Part shown: positions 1 through 5,998 of the stretch, piece by piece
Position numbering within the stretch: position 1 is the stretch's first letter
How the letters are laid out: the number at the start of each line of letters is the position of its first letter
Origin: Mucilaginibacter corticis
Lineage (GTDB): Bacteria; Bacteroidota; Bacteroidia; Sphingobacteriales; Sphingobacteriaceae
Assembly: GCF_007558865.1 (NCBI RefSeq)
Contig: NZ_VLPK01000002.1
Span: forward strand, 62,001-126,000
Direction: 5' to 3'
Length of the DNA: 64,000 nucleotides
Notes under the pieces: model-generated
The model's database searches: none
The model's input: the letters and a program-made list of their open reading frames with translations, nothing else
Told to the model about the DNA's origin: nothing
Translations under genes and position numbers: made by a program

Positions 1-459
1 CGGATATTTGGTACGGATGGCGGTGGTTTTTAAAAAGCATTTCATAGCCAGCGGATACAGCCTTAACCGGGCAAACACATTGGCCAAATGATATAAAAAT
101 TTAGCATGCGATTGATTGTAGTTTACATCCTCATTGCTGGTAACCGTTTTTAAATAGCCCATTAACTTCCTGCGTTCTTTGGGCGTGGTGATACTTGCCT
201 CGGCATTGGTATTTTGCAGCAGTTCGTCATCATACAATTTTAACGCTTTTTCAACCGGCGTGGCCGAAGCAAAGATTGAAGAATCTTGTTTCGATTCTAA
301 AGTGTCGGTATTCGCGTCTGTTAGATAATGAGCAGGTTTATTAACAGCGTGCGACTTGTAACTATTGCTTGCAAGTTGCGCTTGTGCGGGCAAGGCATAT
401 TGCAGCGTAACCGTAAAAAGTACTGTTTTAAAGATCAGCGATGAAAAAGCATTAGACAT
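1..459 (-). CDS. N-terminal part of a secreted protein of unknown function (runs off the left edge)
   Basis: An open frame of 153 codons starts at the ATG whose first base is 459 and continues past position 1, so only the N-terminus is visible. It begins with a polar stretch, then a hydrophobic segment (residues about 8-25) ending in LPAQAQ, which looks like a Sec signal peptide cleaved near residue 27. A Ser/Asp/Thr-rich linker follows, then a charged helical region (LKTVTSNEDVNYNQSHAKFL) that resembles the start of a helical-repeat domain. I do not recognise the family. A perfect Bacteroidota promoter lies at 579-609 on the same strand, leaving a leader of about 110 nt before the start codon. 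Confidence 0.6.
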   Translation of the reverse strand, partial: MSNAFSSLIFKTVLFTVTLQYALPAQAQLASNSYKSHAVNKPAHYLTDANTDTLESKQDSSIFASATPVEKALKLYDDELLQNTNAEASITTPKERRKLMGYLKTVTSNEDVNYNQSHAKFLYHLANVFARLRLYPLAMKCFLKTTAIRTKYP

Positions 460-510
460 GGGGCCTAAAGTAAAAGTATCAAATGAACAATTAATGAACT
501 AAAAGGGTAA

Positions 511-573
511 TTACGCGCAACAACAATACCCGCTGCCGGTATTATTAAAAATGCTATACTGTAAAACGTTCAT
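511..573 (-). CDS. Candidate 20-aa leader peptide ending Cys-Cys-Cys-Ala
   Basis: Between the promoter at 579-609 and the secreted-protein gene, a 20-codon ORF reads MNVLQYSIFNNTGSGYCCCA and stops at 511-513. Its ATG lies only five bases after the -7 element, so it would be translated from a nearly leaderless transcript. The Cys run just before the stop, and the TAA followed by TTACCC, resemble the small ORF at 1523-1603 (Cys x4, TAA, TACCCC). It could be a cysteine-sensing leader or chance. The coding claim is weak. Confidence 0.3.
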   Translation of the reverse strand: MNVLQYSIFNNTGSGYCCCA

Positions 574-578
574 AGTTG

Positions 579-609
579 CAAACATAGTATATTTTATTTA
601 GTCTACAAA
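579..609 (-). promoter_or_regulatory. Bacteroidota promoter for the secreted-protein gene
   Basis: On the minus strand TTTG (606-609) is separated by exactly 19 bp from TATGTTTG (579-586), matching the Bacteroidota sigma-A consensus TTTG-N19-TAnnTTTG. Transcription would begin near 572. Confidence 0.65.
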
Positions 610-656
610 TTTAGTCGTATTTTTTTATTTACCTTGCGATGGATTAAAAAGTCAAT

Positions 657-1433
657 ATGAAAGGGTACGCGTTAATTACAGGGGCAAGTAAAGGTATAGG
701 CAGATCAATAGCTAATTTATTGGCGCAGCAGGGCTACAACGTATTGCTTGTCGCACGATCTGGCGATGAGCTGGAGCAACTTGCAGCATCTATCACTACA
801 CAATATAAAGTAGATGCCCGTTATCTTGCTGTTGATCTTTCTGAAGCAGGTGCAGCAGATCAGGTGGTTAATTGGTTTAACGCGCTGTCTGTTCCCTTAT
901 CTATATTAATTAACAATGCAGGTTACGGTGTGTTCGGCAGGTTTGATGAGAATAAGCTGGCCGAACAAATGAATATGCTTAGTGTAAACATTAATGCTGT
1001 GGTCGAATTAACCTACAAATTGCTGCCGGTATTGAAGGAACAGCAACAGGTTTATATTTTAAATTTGGCCAGCACCGCGGCTTACCAGGCCATGCCGGGT
1101 TTTGCTTTATATGCCGCCAGTAAAACATTCATTTTAAATTATAGCAGGGCGCTGGCGTTTGAATTGAAAGGTACGTCTGTATCGGTAACCTGCCTTTGCC
1201 CGGGGCCTACCGATACCAATTTTGCAAACAGGGCAGGTATGGATAATCTGGCAGAGCTTGCCGAAAAATTTAATATGCAGCCGGACGAAGTTGCCCGCGT
1301 TGGACTAAAAGCACTATTTAATAAAAAAGCAGAAGTGATACCGGGATTTTTAAACAAGCTGGGGGCGGCAGGGGCAAGGCATCTTAATAAAGGTCTAATT
1401 GAAGGCATAAGCGCCCGCTTATACAAGCTGTAA
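657..1433 (+). CDS. Short-chain dehydrogenase/reductase (SDR family oxidoreductase)
   Basis: A 258-residue classical SDR, predicted to be a cytosolic NAD(P)-dependent oxidoreductase. The cofactor-binding TGASKGIG motif is at residues 8-15, NNAG at 86-89, and the catalytic Ser139-Tyr152-Lys156 set is intact (YAASK). Arg34 after the second beta strand (LVARS) suggests NADP(H) preference. The length is normal for the family. It resembles the YdfG/DltE-like SDRs, whose substrates range widely, so no substrate is assigned. It appears to be a single-gene unit: the next gene is separated by a promoter and leader region. The ATG at 657 is the only good start and no Shine-Dalgarno is visible, which is normal in this phylum. 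Confidence 0.88.
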   Translation: MKGYALITGASKGIGRSIANLLAQQGYNVLLVARSGDELEQLAASITTQYKVDARYLAVDLSEAGAADQVVNWFNALSVPLSILINNAGYGVFGRFDENKLAEQMNMLSVNINAVVELTYKLLPVLKEQQQVYILNLASTAAYQAMPGFALYAASKTFILNYSRALAFELKGTSVSVTCLCPGPTDTNFANRAGMDNLAELAEKFNMQPDEVARVGLKALFNKKAEVIPGFLNKLGAAGARHLNKGLIEGISARLYKL

Positions 1434-1451
1434 ATTTTATTTTATTAAATT

Positions 1452-1481
1452 TTTGTTAATTAAATATTTCTTCTACATTTG
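1452..1481 (+). promoter_or_regulatory. Bacteroidota promoter upstream of the Cys-rich leader ORF and phyH-like gene
   Basis: TTTG at 1452-1455 and TACATTTG at 1474-1481, spaced 18 bp, match the Bacteroidota consensus TTTG-N19-TAnnTTTG. Initiation near 1487 would give a leader of about 200 nt before the dioxygenase start at 1690. Confidence 0.65.
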
Positions 1482-1522
1482 CATAGTATACTAATAAGAT
1501 AGATTTAATATACATTATAAAA

Positions 1523-1603
1523 ATGAATTACAACAAAACCATACACGCTGCATGCTCTATGCGAATGCCCTTGTCAAAAAGGGTAATGTGTTGTTGTTGT
1601 TAA
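1523..1603 (+). CDS. Candidate 26-aa leader peptide ending in four cysteines
   Basis: About 36 nt after the predicted transcription start, a 26-codon ORF ends with basic residues followed by Met-Cys-Cys-Cys-Cys and a TAA stop. An internal Met start would give the 14-residue MRMPLSKRVMCCCC. Four consecutive TGT codons immediately before the stop are the layout of a ribosome-stalling leader peptide that senses charged tRNA-Cys. The next 85 nt contain a GC-rich hairpin (1636-1653) and a T-rich stretch before the dioxygenase gene, so control by attenuation is plausible. This is inference from layout: the ORF is too short for coding statistics. Confidence 0.45.
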   Translation: MNYNKTIHAACSMRMPLSKRVMCCCC

Positions 1604-1635
1604 TACCCCTCAATAGCTACACATTAATACTGCTG

Positions 1636-1653
1636 CCGGCCCGATAGGGCGGG
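1636..1653 (+). promoter_or_regulatory. GC-rich hairpin in the leader of the dioxygenase gene (candidate attenuator)
   Basis: CCGGCCC, loop GATA, GGGCGGG forms a 7-bp stem with one G-G mismatch. It sits between the Cys-rich leader ORF and the start of the dioxygenase gene. The T-rich tract follows about 15 nt later rather than immediately, so it is not a textbook terminator. Confidence 0.35.
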
Positions 1654-1689
1654 AGCCATCATTACTCATTTTCATTTTTTATTATTTTC

Positions 1690-2496
1690 ATGGAAAGCTC
1701 ATACCAGAAATTTACGCTTGGTACTACTATAACTGCAGCACAACAGGATTTTTTTAACCAAAACGGTTTTATCCATTTTAAAGATTTTATTAAACCCGAA
1801 ACGGTCGACGCTATTATTAAGGCATCAAGGCAGGTGCAGGAACACTGGATAGCTAATAATATCAGCAAGGTAAACGGTGTGCCTATTAAATATGGTAAAG
1901 ACCTTGATGGCAGCATCATTGTACAACGCTTTGCCTTTATTAATAAATACAACGCTTTATTGCAAGAGTTTACGCTCGACCCGCGCTTTAACATATTGCT
2001 TGACCTGATAGGCCCCGGCGCCAGGCTGGGTACCGAAGAAAAAGACGGAATGGTATTTAATCACTACGTGAACGGCCACGAAAGCGGCTTCACAAAAATG
2101 GGCTGGCATACAGACGGGCTGCGCGATATTTTTCACGGGCAAAAGCTTAACCCCATGCTAAATGTAGGCATCCACCTAAGTAATGTAAAGCCGGAAAACG
2201 GTGGCTTGCGCATCTTGCCCGGCACGCATAAACAAAATATCTACAATATGCTTTTCCGCAAAAAATACTTTTTAGATAACAGTGCCGATAAAGAAGAACT
2301 GGCAATTACCCCCAACGCCGGCGACCTTACCATACATGACGGTCGCTTATGGCACCGGGTAGCACAATCATCTGTTATAGGCGAAGAAAGCAGACGCAGG
2401 GTAATTTACATGCCTATTATTGCCGGCAAGTATGAGCCAAAGCATGAAAACAGCCCTACCGCTTTTTACCAGCGTTTTGCCACTTTAGTTAAATAA
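1690..2496 (+). CDS. Phytanoyl-CoA dioxygenase (PhyH) family Fe(II)/2-oxoglutarate oxygenase
   Basis: A 268-residue PhyH-family protein. These cytosolic enzymes couple 2-oxoglutarate decarboxylation to hydroxylation of a small molecule. The iron-binding facial triad is visible: His140-x-Asp142 (GWHTDG) and His222 (LWHRVAQ). Basic residues Arg235-Arg237 are placed to bind the 2-oxoglutarate carboxylate, and the central ENGGLRILPGTHK segment is typical of the family. The substrate cannot be read from sequence. The upstream promoter plus Cys-rich leader ORF raises the idea that it is expressed under cysteine limitation, for example to release sulfur from an organic compound, but that is inference. 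The ATG at 1690 fits the family N-terminus. Confidence 0.85.
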   Translation: MESSYQKFTLGTTITAAQQDFFNQNGFIHFKDFIKPETVDAIIKASRQVQEHWIANNISKVNGVPIKYGKDLDGSIIVQRFAFINKYNALLQEFTLDPRFNILLDLIGPGARLGTEEKDGMVFNHYVNGHESGFTKMGWHTDGLRDIFHGQKLNPMLNVGIHLSNVKPENGGLRILPGTHKQNIYNMLFRKKYFLDNSADKEELAITPNAGDLTIHDGRLWHRVAQSSVIGEESRRRVIYMPIIAGKYEPKHENSPTAFYQRFATLVK

Positions 2497-2634
2497 CACC
2501 CCTATGTTAATTGCACTATTGGTAGGCTATATCATTCGCCGGAGGAAACAGTATTTATTGGCCAAGGTGGTGTGATCAAGATCTGAATCATAGCCCCAAA
2601 AATTAGATTGATCCTGATAATTGTGTCATTCTTT

Positions 2635-2642
2635 TATATTTG
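2635..2642 (+). promoter_or_regulatory. Candidate -7 element (TATATTTG) upstream of the GNAT gene
   Basis: This is a perfect TAnnTTTG match. The nearest upstream TTG (2608-2610) is 24 bp away, farther than usual, so the promoter is only moderately supported. It argues against translation starting as early as 2640. Confidence 0.4.
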
Positions 2643-2672
2643 GTATTGTTATGTAATATTCATCAATGGCAA

Positions 2673-3278
2673 ATGAATAATTTGACAATAAGAGCGGCCC
2701 GCTTTATAATGGGTCTCAACAGGCACACAAAGGCTGTAAATATGCGTCGGCTAAGTAAGCGCGGTGAAACTACAGATAGCATAATCATACGCGAAGTTAC
2801 AGAAAGCGATATGCCTGCTCTTGTAGCATTGCACGTTAAAACCTGGGCTGATACTTACTGGCTGGTAAGACGGCCCCCCACTTTTACTATACGCCAGTCA
2901 CAATGGAGCCAGGTGTTTAAAATAAACGATGGCAGTTGGTTTTGTTATGTCGCAGAAAGCAAAACAGGCCGGTTAGTGGGTTTTGCTCACGCGAAGACCT
3001 ACGGATCGGCTGATTTACCCGCTTACAAAGGTCAGCTAAGTAAAATTTACCTTTTGCGCGAATATCAGCGATTGGGTATTGGCAAGCGGCTTATTTGTAC
3101 TGTTGCCCATCAATTTATTAGCCGGCAGATAAACTCGATGGTGCTTTTTAGCGAGGTGCAAAATCCGTCAGGCTATTTTTACGAAGCCTTGAGCGCAGAA
3201 AGGCTTACTAACAAACAGGGTAAATTTAGCGGCGCTTATGGGTGGAAGAATCTTCAGGCTTTGGCAACAATTTGTTAA
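2673..3278 (+). CDS. GNAT family N-acetyltransferase
   Basis: The C-terminal 160 residues form a GNAT fold, which transfers an acetyl group from acetyl-CoA to an amine. The first strand and helix are IIIREVTESDMPALVALHVK, a central strand carries WFCYVAES..LVGFAHA, and the acetyl-CoA pyrophosphate loop is YQRLGIGKRL (the R/Q-x-x-G-x-G/A motif). The later NPSGYFYEAL segment is also usual for GNATs. The substrate is unknown. The start is uncertain: ATG 2673 is used because a candidate promoter ends at 2642, but ATG 2742 gives a protein starting MRRLSKRGE, closer to the usual GNAT length. It stands alone on the plus strand facing the repair genes. Confidence 0.8.
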   Translation: MNNLTIRAARFIMGLNRHTKAVNMRRLSKRGETTDSIIIREVTESDMPALVALHVKTWADTYWLVRRPPTFTIRQSQWSQVFKINDGSWFCYVAESKTGRLVGFAHAKTYGSADLPAYKGQLSKIYLLREYQRLGIGKRLICTVAHQFISRQINSMVLFSEVQNPSGYFYEALSAERLTNKQGKFSGAYGWKNLQALATIC

Positions 3279-3305
3279 TGTAAACACTTCTATATATTGA
3301 AACCT

Positions 3306-3896
3306 TTAAACCATCGTTCTGAAAGTCAAATTTACTCGTGGTGTGATTATCTTTTTTGATTTGGGCAGGCTATGCAGCCAGTTAGTTTGTGTAGCGCCTT
3401 TCATTACAAGGAGGCTGCCGTTCTCTAATATTAGCGAAACCGGTTCTTTGCTAACGCGATGCTTAAGCGCGAATTTCCGTTCGGCGCCAAAACTTAACGA
3501 AGCTATCGAGGTATCCTTACCCAAAGATTTTTCATCATCGCTGTGCCAGGCCATCCCTTCGTCGCCGGTATGGTACAGGTTAAGCAGGCACGAATTATAT
3601 TCCTGGCCGGTAAGTCGCTCGGCCAATGCCTTGAGTTCTAATAATTCTTTGGTCCAGTTCAATGCCTGCTTTGTGGTGTTCGAGTAAGTGTAGCTATACC
3701 CCGCATCGCCATACCAGGCCACTTTTCTTTTAGTGACAATATGCCTGCCAAAAATAATGGCCTCATCATTTTTCCACTGAATAGTATCAAGTAAAATATC
3801 CAGGTATTTATTGGCTTCGGCAATGTCCATTACTTTGCCGTAATAGTTTACAATGCCGTCGTAGGGTAAAAGGTTGGTAGGTGTTTCTGTATGCAT
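3306..3896 (-). CDS. AlkB-like Fe(II)/2-oxoglutarate dioxygenase (alkylated-base repair)
   Basis: A 196-residue protein of the AlkB superfamily (2OG-FeII_Oxy_2), which oxidatively removes methyl groups from bases such as 1-methyladenine and 3-methylcytosine. The iron ligands are His118-x-Asp120 (AWHSDDE) and His175, and the 2-oxoglutarate-binding C-terminus is RVNLTFR (Arg187 and Arg193), the AlkB signature RxNxTxR. The N-terminal FGRHIVTKRKVAWYGD segment resembles the nucleotide-recognition lid of ALKBH2/3-type enzymes. It is the last of three minus-strand repair genes, 114 bp after the Ada-N-like gene, with a REP-like element between them. Confidence 0.87.
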   Translation of the reverse strand: MHTETPTNLLPYDGIVNYYGKVMDIAEANKYLDILLDTIQWKNDEAIIFGRHIVTKRKVAWYGDAGYSYTYSNTTKQALNWTKELLELKALAERLTGQEYNSCLLNLYHTGDEGMAWHSDDEKSLGKDTSIASLSFGAERKFALKHRVSKEPVSLILENGSLLVMKGATQTNWLHSLPKSKKIITPRVNLTFRTMV

Positions 3897-3909
3897 AAAA
3901 TTAAAATAA

Positions 3910-4008
3910 GGTTCCCCTCTTGAGAGGGGGCGTGTTTGGTAGTGCGATGGAAGGGGTGTGTCAGTCGGCGGAAGGACACACCCCTACACCCCTCTCAAGA
4001 GGGGAACC
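3910..4008. repeat. Nested palindromic REP-like element (99 bp)
   Basis: The outer arms 3910-3929 and 3989-4008 are perfect 20-bp inverted copies built around CCCCTCTTGAGAGGGG, itself nearly palindromic. An inner perfect 11-bp inverted repeat, GGGGTGTGT-type, lies around 3952-3983. The element fills the gap between two repair genes and would fold into a long GC-rich cruciform or RNA hairpin. The form matches REP/BIME-type palindromes mobilised by RAYT (IS200-like) transposases; no transposase gene is in the window. Confidence 0.8.
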
Positions 4009-4010
4009 GC

Positions 4011-4274
4011 TCAGCCCGCTTTCTGTTTCCGTAATTGATATTGCTGCGGCATGCAATTGCCGCAGGGACGGTAACCTGCGGCTACTGCTTCCTGCTCGTT
4101 GGCGAAGAAAACCCGGTTTTCGGTTTTCATCCGTTTGCCCGATCCACAGGATAACGTTCCGTAGATCTTTCCTCTTTTATATCCGCCCAAAGTAATATCG
4201 CCCTTAATCATCATCGACTGTAATACCCTGAACCACGCGAATGGTGTATTACCAAGGTCTTTATGATGGATCAT
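4011..4274 (-). CDS. Small Ada metal-binding-domain-like protein lacking the acceptor cysteine
   Basis: An 87-residue protein matching the N-terminal zinc domain of Ada (the phosphotriester methyltransferase domain). The conserved core is RVFFANEQEAVAAGYRPCGNC, with Cys43, Cys71 and Cys74 at three of the four zinc-ligand positions. The position of the first ligand and methyl acceptor (Cys38 in E. coli Ada) is Gly39, so the E. coli type of self-methylation looks impossible. It lies 200 bp downstream of the AraC-Ogt gene on the same strand, so the usual Ada parts are encoded separately here. Its upstream gap holds GGCTCA repeats. It may have become a DNA- or metal-binding partner rather than a methyltransferase. 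Confidence 0.75.
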   Translation of the reverse strand: MIHHKDLGNTPFAWFRVLQSMMIKGDITLGGYKRGKIYGTLSCGSGKRMKTENRVFFANEQEAVAAGYRPCGNCMPQQYQLRKQKAG

Positions 4275-4298
4275 ATATTAATAAAAATAATTAAAGCG

Positions 4299-4319
4299 CA
4301 ATTGTCTTATATACAATTG
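4299..4319. promoter_or_regulatory. Inverted repeat upstream of the Ada-N-like gene
   Basis: CAATTGT (4299-4305) and ACAATTG (4313-4319) form a perfect 7-bp inverted repeat with a 7-bp spacer, 25-45 bp upstream of the start codon at 4274. It could be an operator; there is no direct evidence. Confidence 0.35.
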
Positions 4320-4360
4320 TTTATACGATTTTTAACTGTAAGTTTACCAACTTAAACGTT

Positions 4361-4462
4361 GGCTCATTTTGGCTCACTGGATTTCAATAAATTTCTAATT
4401 ATCAACAATTTAACTGAAATAATCGGCTCACTTGGCTCAAGTGGCACACACTCTCGTGAGCC
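4361..4462. repeat. Cluster of five GGCTCA hexamers
   Basis: GGCTCA occurs at 4361, 4371, 4425 and 4434, and inverted (TGAGCC) at 4457. The two direct pairs are spaced 10 and 9 bp, about one helical turn. The cluster fills the gap between the end of the AraC-Ogt gene and the start of the Ada-N-like gene, so it is a plausible regulator-binding array. Confidence 0.5.
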
Positions 4463-4474
4463 AAAACAAGACGG

Positions 4475-5338
4475 TTACACCCCGGCGAAAGCCTTGGATG
4501 CTTCCCAGCCTATCATGGCGTTTTTGCGTTGGCTGCCCCAATGATATTGCCCGGTTTCGCCTGTTGCTTTGATCACCCGATGACAGGGGATCAGGAACGC
4601 AACCGGGTTGTCAGCCACCGCCGAGCCAACCGCGCGGCTGGCATTGGCGTTTTGCAAACCACCGGCCAGGCCGCCATAGGTTACCAGTTTACCCATAGGC
4701 ACCTTTAACAATGTTTCCCAAACCTTTAGCTGGAACGGTGTGCCTTTAAGGTGCAGCTTGATATCGCTTAGTTTGGCCCAATCCTGTGTAAATATGCACA
4801 GCGCGTTTTGCTGTATGGTATCCAGGAATTGTTGATACCGCGCGTTGGGGAAGTGTTTTTTCAGTTCGTCAAAAGCATCGTCGTTACTACCATCAGCAAA
4901 GGCCATGTAGCAAATGCCTTTGGTGGTCGATGCTACAATGATGGTCCCGAAGGGGCTTTCTGCAAAGCTGTAATTAATGCTAAGCTGTTCGCCGCCGTTC
5001 TTGTACTCGCCTGGTGTCATGCCTTCAACTTTGATAAACAGGTCGTGCAGCCTGCCGGTGCCTGAGAGGCCGGTTTCAAAAGCGGTGTCAAATAACGAAG
5101 CGCTTTTATCCTTTAAGATAGCTTTGGCGTGGCCGATACTAAGGTACTGTAAAAACTGTTTGGGCGTTACGCCAGCCCAGTCCTTAAACATCCGCTGAAA
5201 GTGGAAGGGGCTCAGGTTTACATGTTCGGCCGCTTCTTCGAGTGTTGGCTGGTGTTTATAGTTCAGCCTTAAAAACTCTATGGCTTCGGCTATCCGTTTA
5301 TAATCAATTTCGTTCTGCGTTTCCATGATCGTTGTCAT
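4475..5338 (-). CDS. AraC-type regulator fused to O6-alkylguanine-DNA methyltransferase (Ada lacking the N-terminal zinc domain)
   Basis: 287 residues in two parts. Residues about 12-113 are an AraC-type double helix-turn-helix (LEEAAEHVNLSPFHFQRMFKDWAGVTPKQFLQ). Residues about 122-285 are an Ogt/MGMT methyltransferase whose acceptor is Cys252 in the invariant PCHRV (251-255), preceded by the Asn/Arg region SRAVGSAV. It removes methyl groups from O6-methylguanine by suicide transfer and probably regulates transcription. E. coli Ada also has an N-terminal methyl-phosphotriester domain; that piece is absent here and a reduced version is encoded downstream. A second Met (first base 5326) is an alternative start and would fit the candidate -7 element at 5348-5355 better. 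Confidence 0.9.
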   Translation of the reverse strand: MTTIMETQNEIDYKRIAEAIEFLRLNYKHQPTLEEAAEHVNLSPFHFQRMFKDWAGVTPKQFLQYLSIGHAKAILKDKSASLFDTAFETGLSGTGRLHDLFIKVEGMTPGEYKNGGEQLSINYSFAESPFGTIIVASTTKGICYMAFADGSNDDAFDELKKHFPNARYQQFLDTIQQNALCIFTQDWAKLSDIKLHLKGTPFQLKVWETLLKVPMGKLVTYGGLAGGLQNANASRAVGSAVADNPVAFLIPCHRVIKATGETGQYHWGSQRKNAMIGWEASKAFAGV

Positions 5339-5342
5339 TTAT

Positions 5343-5358
5343 TGATACAAAAGTATCA
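5343..5358 (-). promoter_or_regulatory. Inverted repeat containing a -7 element upstream of the AraC-Ogt gene
   Basis: TGATAC-aaaa-GTATCA is a perfect 6-bp inverted repeat. Read on the minus strand its centre is TACTTTTG, a full match to TAnnTTTG. No good -33 element is present, as in promoters that need an activator. A regulator bound to the repeat would touch the promoter core. Confidence 0.4.
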
Positions 5359-5395
5359 GCCTGCAGAACGCCATAAAACCCGTTTCTTGCGGTGT

Positions 5396-5941
5396 TTAGT
5401 TAAAGTAAGCTTTCAGGGCTTTGATATAGGTGCGGCTCTCTCTTTTCTTCAAGCCGCTATCCATAATGGCGAATAGAATGTCGACCAGTTTATGGTTGTC
5501 AGAGCCTTTCTGTGGTGTCCAAAAAGCAAATTTCCTGATCGCATCGTTCTGGTCAAGCAAGCCGTAAACGTTCACGCCATCGGCACCGGTGTATAGCTCA
5601 TATATGGTTGTGGTATCGCCTTTGAAGAAAGAGCCCTTGTGTACGGCCATGGTATCTGCTTTCCCTTTGATGGGGAAGTCGTACGCTTTTAAGAAATCGG
5701 TTAGCGGGGCCAGGTCTTCTTTTTTTACAAACGCTGCATCGCTTATGATGAGGTTTCTGCCCTGTTTGCGTTGTATAGTAAGGTCAATAAATGTGGAGTC
5801 GGCTGTGTTTTTTATAAGCAGCTTGCTGGGGCTGCTAAATGATGGTAAAAATACAATGCTTATATTATAACTATCTGCTTTGCTTTGCCCAAAGCAGAAC
5901 GAACATACAGTTGATAGAAGGATAGCAAAAAAGAGTTTCAT
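5396..5941 (-). CDS. Secreted protein of unknown function
   Basis: A 181-residue protein with a clear Sec signal peptide (MKLFFAILLSTVCSFCFGQ, cleavage near residue 19). The mature part is mixed alpha/beta without cysteines. Near the middle is an ALTDFLKAYDFPIKGKAD segment, then SFFKGDTTTIYELYTGADGVNVYGLLDQNDAI, which reads like repeated beta strands. It would be exported to the periplasm or cell surface. I do not recognise the family. It lies between the histidine kinase (57 bp downstream of that gene's end) and the AraC-Ogt gene, all on the minus strand, so it may be cotranscribed with the kinase. Confidence 0.7.
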   Translation of the reverse strand: MKLFFAILLSTVCSFCFGQSKADSYNISIVFLPSFSSPSKLLIKNTADSTFIDLTIQRKQGRNLIISDAAFVKKEDLAPLTDFLKAYDFPIKGKADTMAVHKGSFFKGDTTTIYELYTGADGVNVYGLLDQNDAIRKFAFWTPQKGSDNHKLVDILFAIMDSGLKKRESRTYIKALKAYFN

Positions 5942-5998
5942 CGGCTGATATTTTAAGTTGATATATAAAACTAACCAATTTTTTGCTGCTTTGGTTTA

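Noticed and set aside
2504..2575. 23-codon hydrophobic mini-ORF (MLIALLVGYIIRRRKQYLLAKVV) after the dioxygenase
   Set aside because: It resembles a small membrane protein, but has no promoter or conserved features that can be seen, so it is not listed as a gene.
3920..4195. Plus-strand open frame across the palindromic element
   Set aside because: It is created by the REP-like palindrome and runs antisense to the Ada-N-like gene; no start context or protein family.
4475..5338. AraC-Ogt gene as complete Ada
   Set aside because: The N-terminal metal-binding phosphotriester domain is missing; only the AraC and Ogt parts are present.
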